Shown piece by piece: positions 34,474 to 42,328 of a stretch of 64,000 nt of DNA. How positions within the stretch are numbered: position 1 is the stretch's first letter; each line of letters begins with the position of its first letter. The position numbers and the translations under genes were made by a program. The notes under the pieces were generated by a model. The model made no database searches. It saw only the letters and a program-made list of their open reading frames with translations, and had not been told where the DNA came from. The stretch lies in contig NZ_CP045643.1 in the NCBI RefSeq assembly GCF_009498275.1, forward strand, positions 3,782,001-3,846,000, read 5' to 3'. The stretch comes from Streptomyces fagopyri (GTDB lineage Bacteria > Actinomycetota > Actinomycetes > Streptomycetales > Streptomycetaceae).

Positions 34474-35894
34474 CAGTCGTTCTCTCCGGAGGCGGTCGGG
34501 GCGGCTGTGGCGGACGCTTCGGCGGGGGACCCGGCCGGGGATTCGGCAGGGGATTCAGCGGGCGATTCGGCCGGGGCCCCGGGAGCGAACAGGGAGAGGC
34601 CGGGGGCGTGCGCCTCGTCGAAGCGCGCCAGGTCGCGCCGTGAGGCGCGGGCGGTGCGGCGGGCCTGCCGCTTGGTCTGGTGACCGGGGCCGCGGCCGCC
34701 GATCACGCGGGCGATCACGAAGAGCACCAGGACCAGGGCCATGAGCACGGCCGCGGCGCCGAAGCCGCGGGCGATCATGGTCGGCTGGGGCGACTTGACG
34801 AAGTTGAAGACGGCCAGCGGCAGGGACACCATCGGCCCGCTGGTGGGATCGGTGTTGAGCGCCGCCGTGAATCCGGCGGTCAGCAGGACGGGAGAGGTCT
34901 CGCCGATGCCGCGCGCGGTGCCGAGGATGACGGCGGTGGCGAGCCCGGACCGGGCGGTGGGCAGGACGACGTGCAAGACGGTGCGCCAGCGCGGCGCGCC
35001 GAGCGCCTCGGCCGCCTCGGTCAGGGTGCCCGGCACCAGCCGGAGCACCACGTCCGCGGCGCGGATCACGATCGGCAGCATCATCACGCTGATCGCGAAG
35101 CCCGCCGCGAGGCCCGACTTCTGCATGCCGAGGCCGAGGATCCAGACGGCGTAGACCATCAGGCCGGCGACGATCGAGGGCAGTGCCGTCATCGCCTCGA
35201 CGATGGTGCGCACGAAGCGGGAGAAGCGGCCCGGGATCTGGTTCAGGTAGACCGCGCAGGCCAGGCCCAGCGGGATCGTGATCGCGAGCGCGATGGCGGT
35301 CATGACGAGGGTGCCGACCATCGCGTGGGCGATGCCGCCGTTCGTCAGCGGGTCGAGCGGACCCGCCGCCTGCATGTCCTGGGTGAAGAAGTTGCCGTGC
35401 GGCAGCGCCTCCCGGCCGCGCCAGGCGGTGAAGCCGACGACGAGGACGAGCGCCGAGAACAGCAGCGTGGCCGCGGTCCACAGCACGACGGTCATGACCC
35501 GGTCGCGTACGGCCTGACGGTCCTCCTCGAATCCCGTCAGTACCGCGTAGAGCGTGAGGAAGAGCAGGTAGGCGGTCAGGGTGAAACCCAACGCACCGGA
35601 GAACGGGGCGAGTTCGCCGTACAGAAGGATCGTCACGCATAGTCCGGAGGCCGCGGCGCCGGTGAGCGACAGCACGCCCGAGCGGCTGACGCCGCCGGTA
35701 CGGCGCGGGCGGTCGGGGGGCAGCGCGGGCTCCGGCGCGGGGGCCGGAGGTGTGGCGGCCGGAGGTGTGGCGGCCGGAGGTGTGGCGGCCGGAGGTGTGG
35801 CGGCCGGAGGTGTGGCGGCCGGAGGGGCCGTGGCAGGAGGGGCGGTGGCCGGACGGGGGCCGGCCGGGACGGGAGTCTGTTCCACGACGGTCAT
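34473..35894 (-). CDS. pstA: phosphate ABC transporter permease PstA
   Basis: 473 residues, longer than usual PstA because of a Pro/Ala/Thr-rich cytoplasmic N-terminus of about 65 residues that includes P-P-A-A-T repeats, and a charged Ala/Ser-rich C-terminal tail of about 70 residues. About eight helices lie between; the first two may be extra. The BPD_transp_1 loop E-A-A-E-A-L-G-A-P-R-W-R-T is the ATPase-contact site. G-I-G-E-T-S-P-V-L-L-T-A-G is a PstA hallmark. It sits between pstC (1-base gap) and pstS (1-base overlap). Confidence 0.9.
   Translation of the reverse strand: MTVVEQTPVPAGPRPATAPPATAPPAATPPAATPPAATPPAATPPAATPPAPAPEPALPPDRPRRTGGVSRSGVLSLTGAAASGLCVTILLYGELAPFSGALGFTLTAYLLFLTLYAVLTGFEEDRQAVRDRVMTVVLWTAATLLFSALVLVVGFTAWRGREALPHGNFFTQDMQAAGPLDPLTNGGIAHAMVGTLVMTAIALAITIPLGLACAVYLNQIPGRFSRFVRTIVEAMTALPSIVAGLMVYAVWILGLGMQKSGLAAGFAISVMMLPIVIRAADVVLRLVPGTLTEAAEALGAPRWRTVLHVVLPTARSGLATAVILGTARGIGETSPVLLTAGFTAALNTDPTSGPMVSLPLAVFNFVKSPQPTMIARGFGAAAVLMALVLVLFVIARVIGGRGPGHQTKRQARRTARASRRDLARFDEAHAPGLSLFAPGAPAESPAESPAESPAGSPAEASATAAPTASGEND
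35746..35820. repeat. five exact 15-bp repeats in pstA
   Basis: GGAGGTGTGGCGGCC occurs five times without a mismatch and in frame, encoding the P-P-A-A-T repeats of the PstA N-terminus (minus strand). Partial, diverged copies follow to about 35850. Exact identity suggests recent expansion and likely copy-number variation among strains. Confidence 0.9.
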
Positions 35895-35895
35895 C

Positions 35896-36930
35896 TCATG
35901 CCTCGCTCTGTGCGCCGGACCGGGAGCGGGCCACGACCGAGGAGGCGGTGAAGTTGACCGCCAGGGTGAGCAGGAACAGCGCCAGGCCCGCTGCCATGAG
36001 CGCCGACATGCCGAAGGTGGAGGCGTCGCCGTAATGCAGGGCGATCAGCGAGGAGACCGAGTTCGAGCCGGTCTGCAGGATGTGCGGCTGGATGGTGAAG
36101 ACCGGCGAGATGATCAGGTAGACCGCGATCGTCTCGCCGAGTGCCCGGCCGAGGCCCAGCATGGTGCCGCCGATGATGCCGGCCTTGCCGTAGGGCAGGA
36201 CGACCGCGCGGATCATCCCCCAGCGGGTGGCGCCGAGCGCGTAGGCGCCCTCGCGTTCGCCCGCCGGGGCCTGCGCGAAGACCTCGCGCATCACCGAGCA
36301 CTGGATCGGCGCGACCATCAGCGCGACGACGATCCCGGCGACGAAGGTGGAGGCGGTGTAGACGCTGTCGGAGGCGAGCGGTTCGCCCGGCTGGGCGCCG
36401 TCCACGGTGAACAGCGGTATCCAGCCGAGCCAGCTGGACAGCCAGCGCGACAGCCCGATCACGTGCTGCTGGAGGAAGAACAGGCCCCACAGTCCGTAGA
36501 CCACCGACGGTACGGCCGCCATCAGGTCGACCATCGTCACCAGCGTGCGGCGCAGCCCGCGCGGGGCCACGTCGGAGATGAAGAGCGCGGTTCCCACGGC
36601 CAGCGGCACGGAGAGCGTCACCGCGACGCCGGCGATCAGCAGGGTGCCGGTGAGTACGGCGGCGATGCCGAAGTGGTGGACGTCGGGCTGCCATTGGGCG
36701 GTGGTGAGGAAGGAGAAGCCGGTGGCCCTGAGTGCCTGACCGGCCCTCAGCAGCAGGAAGAGGCCGACTCCCGCCATGATGGCGAGGACGACGACGCCGC
36801 TCGCCGTCAGCTGGTACCGGAAGATCCGGTCACCGAGCCCACGGGCGGCGGCCGGCCTCCTGGGCGCGGGTCTGTCGGAATCCGGTCTGTCGGACTCCAC
36901 ATGTGCGGACGCCACGTGTGGTCCCCCCAC
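35896..36930 (-). CDS. pstC: phosphate ABC transporter permease PstC
   Basis: 344 residues with six to seven membrane helices. The cytoplasmic loop E-R-E-G-A-Y-A-L-G-A-T-R-W is the ATPase-contact EAA motif. G-L-G-R-A-L-G-E-T-I-A-V is the PstC hallmark, and A-V-P-S-V-V-Y-G-L-W-G is also typical. The N-terminal 30 residues are charged and poorly conserved; GTG codons at 36930 or 36915 are both possible starts, the second better spaced from the G-rich stretch. It is the first gene of the pst-like operon and separated from pstA by one base. Confidence 0.9.
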   Translation of the reverse strand: MGGPHVASAHVESDRPDSDRPAPRRPAAARGLGDRIFRYQLTASGVVVLAIMAGVGLFLLLRAGQALRATGFSFLTTAQWQPDVHHFGIAAVLTGTLLIAGVAVTLSVPLAVGTALFISDVAPRGLRRTLVTMVDLMAAVPSVVYGLWGLFFLQQHVIGLSRWLSSWLGWIPLFTVDGAQPGEPLASDSVYTASTFVAGIVVALMVAPIQCSVMREVFAQAPAGEREGAYALGATRWGMIRAVVLPYGKAGIIGGTMLGLGRALGETIAVYLIISPVFTIQPHILQTGSNSVSSLIALHYGDASTFGMSALMAAGLALFLLTLAVNFTASSVVARSRSGAQSEA

Positions 36931-36978
36931 TACGTCAACGGAACAGGCATGCGGCGACCGATTGGTGCCGTGCGGGGA

Positions 36979-37036
36979 GATTCAATGGCCGGATCGTGTC
37001 GGCCCAACGCGCGCTCAATGGACGAATCGCGAACAG
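36979..37036 (-). promoter_or_regulatory. possible PHO-box-like direct repeats before pstC
   Basis: TCAATGGCCGGATCG (36982) and TCAATGGACGAATCG (37015) are near-identical 15-mers spaced 33 bp, three times the 11-bp unit of Streptomyces PHO boxes. On the minus strand the units read like GTCCATTGAGC and GGCCATTGAAT, next to GTTCGCGATTC, which partly fits the GTTCAYYY unit. They lie 50-110 bases before pstC. The rest of 36931-37324 shows only the terminator at 37200. Confidence 0.4.
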
Positions 37037-37199
37037 CCCGTGTCTGTTCGGTGCAGTAGGTGTGGAGAAGTTCGGGAAAACCTGTGAGGCGGTGCGTGCC
37101 GTCCCGAATGCGGCGCTTGTGGGATTCACCGTCCCGGTATCGCCGAGGTTGTGGCCGAAAGTGCCCCTCGTCCCGTCTGCCGTGACCGCCGACGCCGAA

Positions 37200-37226
37200 C
37201 GCCCCGCCCAAAGTCTGGGCGGGGCG
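37200..37226 (-). terminator. terminator after the sialyltransferase-like gene
   Basis: A perfect 11-bp stem CGCCCCGCCCA / TGGGCGGGGCG with a 5-base loop, about 100 bases beyond the stop of the 37325 gene. It ends the leftward glycopolymer operon before the pst promoter region. Confidence 0.78.
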
Positions 37227-37324
37227 AAAATCCGGCGGGTCTCCGCTGGGAGTGGCCGAGCGTCGGTGAACGGCGGTCGTCGCCGTCCCCCGGGTGTCGC
37301 GGGAGGGCGCGCTCCGCCGGTTCC

Positions 37325-38455
37325 CTACGCCGTCGCGACGGAGGGCAGCCGGTGCACGTCCCGTGCCGTGCCGGTGACCCCCGACAGGAACCCCTGGGCG
37401 CGTGGAGAAGCCGTCTCCGTCAGCCAGGCCGGGTCGATGTCGCAGACGGCGACCCGCACGTCGGTCCCCACCAGCGCCAGCGGCAGCGTGTGCACGACGG
37501 TCGAGGGGAAGCTCAGGATCGTGCGGCCGATGGGCCCGCGACGGGCGATGAGTTCGAGGGGGAGGTCGGGGCGGACGATCTCCAGCCCCGTCTCGACGGC
37601 CAGCCGGTGGAGCTTGTCGCTGCTCTCGCGGCGGTGGGCGAAGTAGCGGGTGGCGCCGTGTGTCCGGGCGAGGGAGCGGACCGCCTCCAGATAGCGGTCC
37701 GGGTCCACCACACCTGTCTCGACCAGGGAGGTGCCGACCAGGTCGGCGCCCTTGGTGATCCGGGGTGGCCCGAAGCGGGCGCGGGTCCAGGAGAAGTCGT
37801 TGGCGGTGATGGTGACGCCGTCCGGCGCCGAGTCGATCGGCATGGAGGAGAAGACCTCCACCCGCCGCTCCTCGGTCGGGGTGAGCCGGCGGCGGGCCGC
37901 CGACGAGATCGGGGCGAACAGCACGTCACGGGGGCCGGGACGGCCCCCGCGCCGGTGCCAGCGCACCAGACGTTCACCGCGGGCCAGCTGGGCGACGAAC
38001 TCCATCGTCGCCGTGCCGTCGTCCACGACCACCAGGTCACGTGCCTTCGTGATCGTCAGCAGGAGCTGCACGTAACGGGAGAACGGGTCCCCCATGACGA
38101 TGCGGTGGGCCCTGCGCAGCAGCGGGGCCAGGCCCCCGATCGTGTGGAAGGGGGCCGTGGTGCCACCGCGCGCCTCCTCCCAGCGGACCTCGTAACCCTC
38201 GTCGCGGGCCAGTTCGGCCATGCGACGCAACTGGCCGCGGGTCATGGGGTCGTTGGGCGAGAGGACGACGAGGGTGAGCCCCGCGCCGGCCGGCCGGACG
38301 GAGGCACCGTCCGATCCCGCGCCGGGTGCCCGGTCGCCGGCCTCCGTCGCGTGCGGGGCGTGGACATGCGCCCACTCCAGCACGTTCAGGAGCTGCACCG
38401 GGCTCTCGACGAAGGCCAGCGTGTGGGGGCCGGGGGTTCCGGCGCGGGGGCTCAT
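37325..38455 (-). CDS. sialyltransferase-like (GT52-type) glycosyltransferase
   Basis: 376 residues, no signal peptide. The opening F-V-E-S-P-V-Q-L-L-N-V-L-E and later D-D-G-T-A-T-M-E-F resemble the N-terminal Rossmann half of GT52/polysialyltransferase-type enzymes. Y-F-A-H-R-R-E-S-S-D-K-L is in the place of the HP motif, and F-P-S-T-V-V-H-T-L is in the place of the S-motif, that bind the CMP donor. It is the last gene of a four-gene leftward operon with NeuB and CMP-sugar synthetase, so it likely transfers a nonulosonic acid (Kdn-like) residue. Acceptor unknown. Confidence 0.7.
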   Translation of the reverse strand: MSPRAGTPGPHTLAFVESPVQLLNVLEWAHVHAPHATEAGDRAPGAGSDGASVRPAGAGLTLVVLSPNDPMTRGQLRRMAELARDEGYEVRWEEARGGTTAPFHTIGGLAPLLRRAHRIVMGDPFSRYVQLLLTITKARDLVVVDDGTATMEFVAQLARGERLVRWHRRGGRPGPRDVLFAPISSAARRRLTPTEERRVEVFSSMPIDSAPDGVTITANDFSWTRARFGPPRITKGADLVGTSLVETGVVDPDRYLEAVRSLARTHGATRYFAHRRESSDKLHRLAVETGLEIVRPDLPLELIARRGPIGRTILSFPSTVVHTLPLALVGTDVRVAVCDIDPAWLTETASPRAQGFLSGVTGTARDVHRLPSVATA

Positions 38456-38493
38456 CGGCGTACGACCGTCCCGTCGTAAGGAAATCAGGGCGT

Positions 38494-39432
38494 TCAGACC
38501 GCGACCGGCTCGCCCGCGGCGGCGGCGATCTCCGACTCGGCGACGACGCCGGTGACGCGGCGCAGCTTCTTCATCGGGCCGAGCTCCGACTCGTAGACCT
38601 TCTTGACGCCGTCACCGAGGGAGGCCTCGATGGTGCGGATGTCGCGGACGAGGCGGGTGAGGCCCTGCGGCTCGACGGAGGCGGCCTGGTCGGAGCCCCA
38701 CATCGCGCGGTCCAGGGTGATGTGACGCTCGACGAAGGTGGCGCCGAGGGCGACCGCGGCGAGCGTGGTCTGCAGGCCCGTCTCGTGACCGGAGTAGCCG
38801 ATCGGGACGTTCGGGTACTCGGCCTGGAGGGTGTTGATGACGCGCAGGTTGAGCTCCTCGGCCTGCGCCGGGTAGGTCGACGTGGCGTGGCACATCAGGA
38901 TGTTGTCCGAGCCGAGGACCTCGACCGCGTGACGGATCTGCTTCGGCGTCGACATGCCGGTGGAGAGGATGACGGTGCGGCCGGTGTCGCGCAGGGCGCG
39001 GAGCAGCTCGTCGTCGGTCAGCGAGGCGGAGGCGACCTTGTGGGCCGGGACGTCGAACTTCTCCAGGAACGCGACGGCCTCGGTGTCCCACGGGGAGGCG
39101 AACCAGTCGATGTTCTTGCTCTTGGCGTACTCGTCGATCTGGCGGTACTCGTCCTCACCGAACTCCACGCGGTGGCGGTAGTCGATGTAGGTCATCCGGC
39201 CCCAGGGGGTGTCGCGCTCGATGTCCCACTGGTCGCGCGGGGTGCAGATCTCCGGGGTGCGCTTCTGGAACTTGACGGCGTCGCAGCCGGCCTCGGCGGC
39301 CGCGTCGATGAGCTTGAAGGCGTTCTCCAGCTCACCGTTGTGGTTGATGCCGATCTCACCCACGACGTAGACGGGGTGGCCGGGACCGGCGGTCTTCGAA
39401 CCGAACTGACGCAGACGGGAGTTGGTGCTCAT
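38494..39432 (-). CDS. neuB: NeuB-family nonulosonic acid synthase without SAF domain
   Basis: 312 residues, a TIM-barrel enzyme that condenses phosphoenolpyruvate with a six-carbon sugar to give a nine-carbon acid (Neu5Ac, Kdn or similar). Motifs are E-I-G-I-N-H-N-G near residue 26, A-V-K-F-Q-K, G-Y-S-G-H-E and F-V-E-R-H-I-T-L-D-R. The C-terminal SAF/antifreeze-like domain of typical NeuB (about 60 residues) is absent; the protein stops shortly after the barrel. I start at the ATG of M-S-T-N-S. Together with the CMP-synthetase/phosphatase next to it, it fits Kdn supply for teichulosonic acid as known in S. coelicolor. Confidence 0.88.
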   Translation of the reverse strand: MSTNSRLRQFGSKTAGPGHPVYVVGEIGINHNGELENAFKLIDAAAEAGCDAVKFQKRTPEICTPRDQWDIERDTPWGRMTYIDYRHRVEFGEDEYRQIDEYAKSKNIDWFASPWDTEAVAFLEKFDVPAHKVASASLTDDELLRALRDTGRTVILSTGMSTPKQIRHAVEVLGSDNILMCHATSTYPAQAEELNLRVINTLQAEYPNVPIGYSGHETGLQTTLAAVALGATFVERHITLDRAMWGSDQAASVEPQGLTRLVRDIRTIEASLGDGVKKVYESELGPMKKLRRVTGVVAESEIAAAAGEPVAV

Positions 39433-39446
39433 GGTGGAGAAGTTCC

Positions 39447-40754
39447 TTACTTGTCGAGGGAGTCGAGAGAAGGGCCGAGGATCCAGCTGGCGATCTCTCG
39501 GATCGCGCCGTCGCCGCCGGGGACGGTGGTGACCGCGCGTGCGGCGCCGCGCACGACGTCGTGGGCGCTCGCGACCGCCACGGGCCAGCCCACGAGGGCG
39601 AAGCACGGGAGGTCGTTGACGTCGTTGCCGACGTAGAGCACGCGCTCAGGCGCGATGCCCTGCTCCTCGCACCACTGCTTCAGCGCGAGGTCTTTCCGGT
39701 CGATGCCGTGCAGGACCGGGATCTTGAGCTTCCGGGCCCGGGCGGCGACGACCGGGTTCTGTTCCGTGGACAGGATCAGCATCGACAGTCCGCTCCTGCG
39801 GAGGGCGGCGATACCGAGTCCGTCCCCGCGGTGCACGGAGACGAACTCCCGTCCGTCGGAGTCGATCAGCACCCTGTCGTCGGTCTGGGTGCCGTCGAAG
39901 TCGAGGACGACCGCGTCGATGTCGGCGGCGGTCGGGAGAGTGCCGGGCCGGTTCGCGTCGAAGAGCGGCGCGAGGGCCCGGGCGCGGGCGAGGTCGTGCG
40001 GGTCGTCGATCTCCAGCACGCGGGCCGGGTCGGTGCGCACGAGCTCGGTGCGGCCGAAGAAACGGTGCTTCGCGACGCGGAAGCCGTCCGCCTCCATGGC
40101 GTACACGGCACCGGTCTCCAGGAGGTCCTGGGGGCGGTCCTGGCGGCGCGGGCGGAAGGACTTGTCGTGGTTGACGCCGTAGCCGCCGCTGGTGCCGGTG
40201 CCCGTGACCAGGGTGTCGGTGCCGCCCGCGACGGCGGCACGCCCGGCCTCGACGGCCACCGGGACGGTGGGCTCGTCGTCGCCGTCGCGCCACACGAAGC
40301 CGTGGAAGGGTGCCACGGTCAGTGCCGTGTCCGCGCGGTTCGCGACGATCGCGTTCACGACGCCGTCCACGTCCTCACGGACGATGAACGGGCTGGTGCA
40401 CTGCACGAGCAGCACCACGTCGACCGGGGAGCCGTGCAGCGCCTCGTGGGCGTCCATGGCGTGCAGGACGGCGGCCTCGGAGGTGGCGGTGTCACCGGCG
40501 ATGGCGGCGGGCCGCAGCACGACCTCGGCGCCGGCCTGGCGGGCGGCGGCCGCGATGGCCTGGTCGTCGGTGGAGACGACGACGTCCGTCACCAGGCGGG
40601 CGGCGCGGCACTCGCGCACCGCGCGGGCCACCAGCGGTATGCCGCCGACCGGGAGGAGGTTCTTCGCGGGGACGCCCTTGGAGCCGCCGCGCGCGGGGAT
40701 CACCGCGAGCACGCGGCGCACCGGCGCCGGTCGGCTCGCTTCCGAGTTGGTCAT
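39447..40754 (-). CDS. CMP-nonulosonic acid synthetase fused to HAD phosphatase
   Basis: 435 residues in two domains. Residues 1-about 250 are the cytidylyltransferase, with V-I-P-A-R-G-G-S-K-G-V-P-A-K-N-L at the N-terminus and L-L-V-Q-C-T-S-P-F. Residues about 275-425 are a KdsC/NeuA-C-like HAD phosphatase with D-F-D-G-T-Q-T-D-D, S-T-E-Q-N and G-N-D-V-N-D-L-P. One protein would therefore remove the 9-phosphate and activate the free acid to the CMP-sugar, two successive steps. It lies 14 bases before neuB and belongs to the same operon. The HAD half implies that NeuB uses a phosphorylated sugar. Confidence 0.87.
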   Translation of the reverse strand: MTNSEASRPAPVRRVLAVIPARGGSKGVPAKNLLPVGGIPLVARAVRECRAARLVTDVVVSTDDQAIAAAARQAGAEVVLRPAAIAGDTATSEAAVLHAMDAHEALHGSPVDVVLLVQCTSPFIVREDVDGVVNAIVANRADTALTVAPFHGFVWRDGDDEPTVPVAVEAGRAAVAGGTDTLVTGTGTSGGYGVNHDKSFRPRRQDRPQDLLETGAVYAMEADGFRVAKHRFFGRTELVRTDPARVLEIDDPHDLARARALAPLFDANRPGTLPTAADIDAVVLDFDGTQTDDRVLIDSDGREFVSVHRGDGLGIAALRRSGLSMLILSTEQNPVVAARARKLKIPVLHGIDRKDLALKQWCEEQGIAPERVLYVGNDVNDLPCFALVGWPVAVASAHDVVRGAARAVTTVPGGDGAIREIASWILGPSLDSLDK

Positions 40755-40798
40755 GCGCTGTTCTCCTTGACGAGGAAGGCTGGAGGGATCGGCGGCGT

Positions 40799-42130
40799 TC
40801 ACAGCTCTCCCATCCGCCGGATCACCGGAGCCACGCGCTGCACTCCGTGGCGGTAGGCACCGCGGGCCGCCCGGCGCACGATCTGTCGTACGGGGCTGGG
40901 CTCCTTGTCGGCCGTGGGGGCGCCGGGCAGTGGGCTGCCGTCCGGGGCCAGGTGGTGGCGGGCGAGGATCCCGGGGAGGTATCCGGGCGCGGTGACGGGT
41001 GTGTAGTAGGGGGTGAGGGGCGGCAGGCCGGGGCCGGCGAGCAGTTCGGCGATGCGGGTGCGCGCCTCGTCGAAGGCCGTCTCGTAGGAGCCGTCGGCGG
41101 CCACGCCCTGCCGGGACACCCACGCCGGATCGGGCGCCGGCTGGTGCCCCGCGTCGAGCTGGTCCCAGGAGGCGAGGCAGCCGGAGCCCACGAAGTGGTG
41201 GTTGCCGAGCGACTCGCGCACCCCGAGGTCGCTGAGGACGACGGTGGGGATACGGCGGTGCAGGGACTCCAGGGCCGCCGTGGAGCTGATGGTGACCAGC
41301 AGGTCGGTACGGTCGAGCACCTCGCCCATGTGTCCGTACACCAGGCGGAAGTTGGCGGGCAGATCGGTCTTCTGCGCCAGCTTCTGGTAGGGCAGCTCCT
41401 CGATGTGTGTGGTGTGCTCGCCCGGCTTGGAGCGCAGCTTCAGCAGCACCTCGCGGTCGGGGTGCAGACGGGCGTGGGCGATCAGCCGGTCCAGCAGGTA
41501 GGTGCGGTCCTTGCGGCTCTCCGGTACGGAGGGCTGGGCGGCGAAGACGACCGTGTACGGGTCGTTCTTGCGGTAGGCGGCCCCGCCGAGGAAGGGCAGC
41601 GCCACCTCCGTCACGGACGAGGCGTCGGCGCCCACTCCCTCGTACACGTCCCGGAAGCGGTCCGCGTCCTGGCGCGAGTTGGCGAGGACCAGGTCCGCGC
41701 CGTGCCGCAGCAGCAGACCGTCGGCGAGCTTCTCGTAGACGACACCGACATAGCCGGTGACGACCACGGGCCGCTCCGCGCGTCCGTCCCAGAGGTGGGC
41801 CAGGCCGTGCAGGACCGCCTGGACGGCGCCGCCGACGAGGGCGAGGACCAGGACGTCGTACCGCTCCCGCTCCATGGCGCGCAGGAATTCGACGGCGGTC
41901 ACTTCGCGGAGGGAATCCGCGCGGACGCCGACTTCTTCGAGCTGGCGGGCGGTGGGGGTGGCACGGCCACGCAGGAGATAGCCGTCGAGGCGGATGTCCG
42001 ATTCCCGAATGTCTGCATTGGACGTTTCGGTAGGCAAAATGCGGTTCGCGGTGAGCGAACCCCATTTCCACCGTGTGTCGGAATCCGCGAGAACGGCGAC
42101 CCGCAGGGACTTCCTGGTACTTGCTGGCAC
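40799..42130 (-). CDS. putative glycosyltransferase (DUF6716-like)
   Basis: About 443 residues, no signal peptide. It begins L-R-V-A-V-L-A-D-S-D-T-R-W-K-W-G, the opening strand and loop of the DUF6716 putative glycosyltransferases. A second half contains E-V-L-L-K-L-R-S-K-P-G-E (HP-like) and L-V-T-I-S-S-T-A-A-L-E-S (S-motif-like), as in CDP-glycerol/polysialyltransferase-type GT-B enzymes. The start is unsure: GTG 42130 or TTG 42169. It heads the leftward operon with CMP-Kdn-type genes, and its role would be in polymer assembly. Confidence 0.75.
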   Translation of the reverse strand: MPASTRKSLRVAVLADSDTRWKWGSLTANRILPTETSNADIRESDIRLDGYLLRGRATPTARQLEEVGVRADSLREVTAVEFLRAMERERYDVLVLALVGGAVQAVLHGLAHLWDGRAERPVVVTGYVGVVYEKLADGLLLRHGADLVLANSRQDADRFRDVYEGVGADASSVTEVALPFLGGAAYRKNDPYTVVFAAQPSVPESRKDRTYLLDRLIAHARLHPDREVLLKLRSKPGEHTTHIEELPYQKLAQKTDLPANFRLVYGHMGEVLDRTDLLVTISSTAALESLHRRIPTVVLSDLGVRESLGNHHFVGSGCLASWDQLDAGHQPAPDPAWVSRQGVAADGSYETAFDEARTRIAELLAGPGLPPLTPYYTPVTAPGYLPGILARHHLAPDGSPLPGAPTADKEPSPVRQIVRRAARGAYRHGVQRVAPVIRRMGEL

Positions 42131-42315
42131 GTCCAAGACGCTAGGAAGCCATTCCGAGTAGCGGCCCAACCTGAATGCAACAAACGGTTAACAGAACATC
42201 GACGAATGGCGAATCAGGCCGCGAACCATCGAGAAATCAGCCTGGTTCACTGCTTCGCCACGCGTCGTTCACCTGACATCTCACCAACGGACAAGACGAA
42301 TGCCGGACCGCCCCC

Positions 42316-42321
42316 TAACGT
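42316..42321 (+). promoter_or_regulatory. -10 element of a probable leaderless transcript
   Basis: TAACGT lies 7 bases before GTG 42329, so transcription would begin at or next to the start codon. No ribosome-binding site precedes that GTG. Together these fit leaderless translation of the GT2 gene. A clear -35 is not visible. Confidence 0.4.
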
Positions 42322-42328
42322 CACGTGG

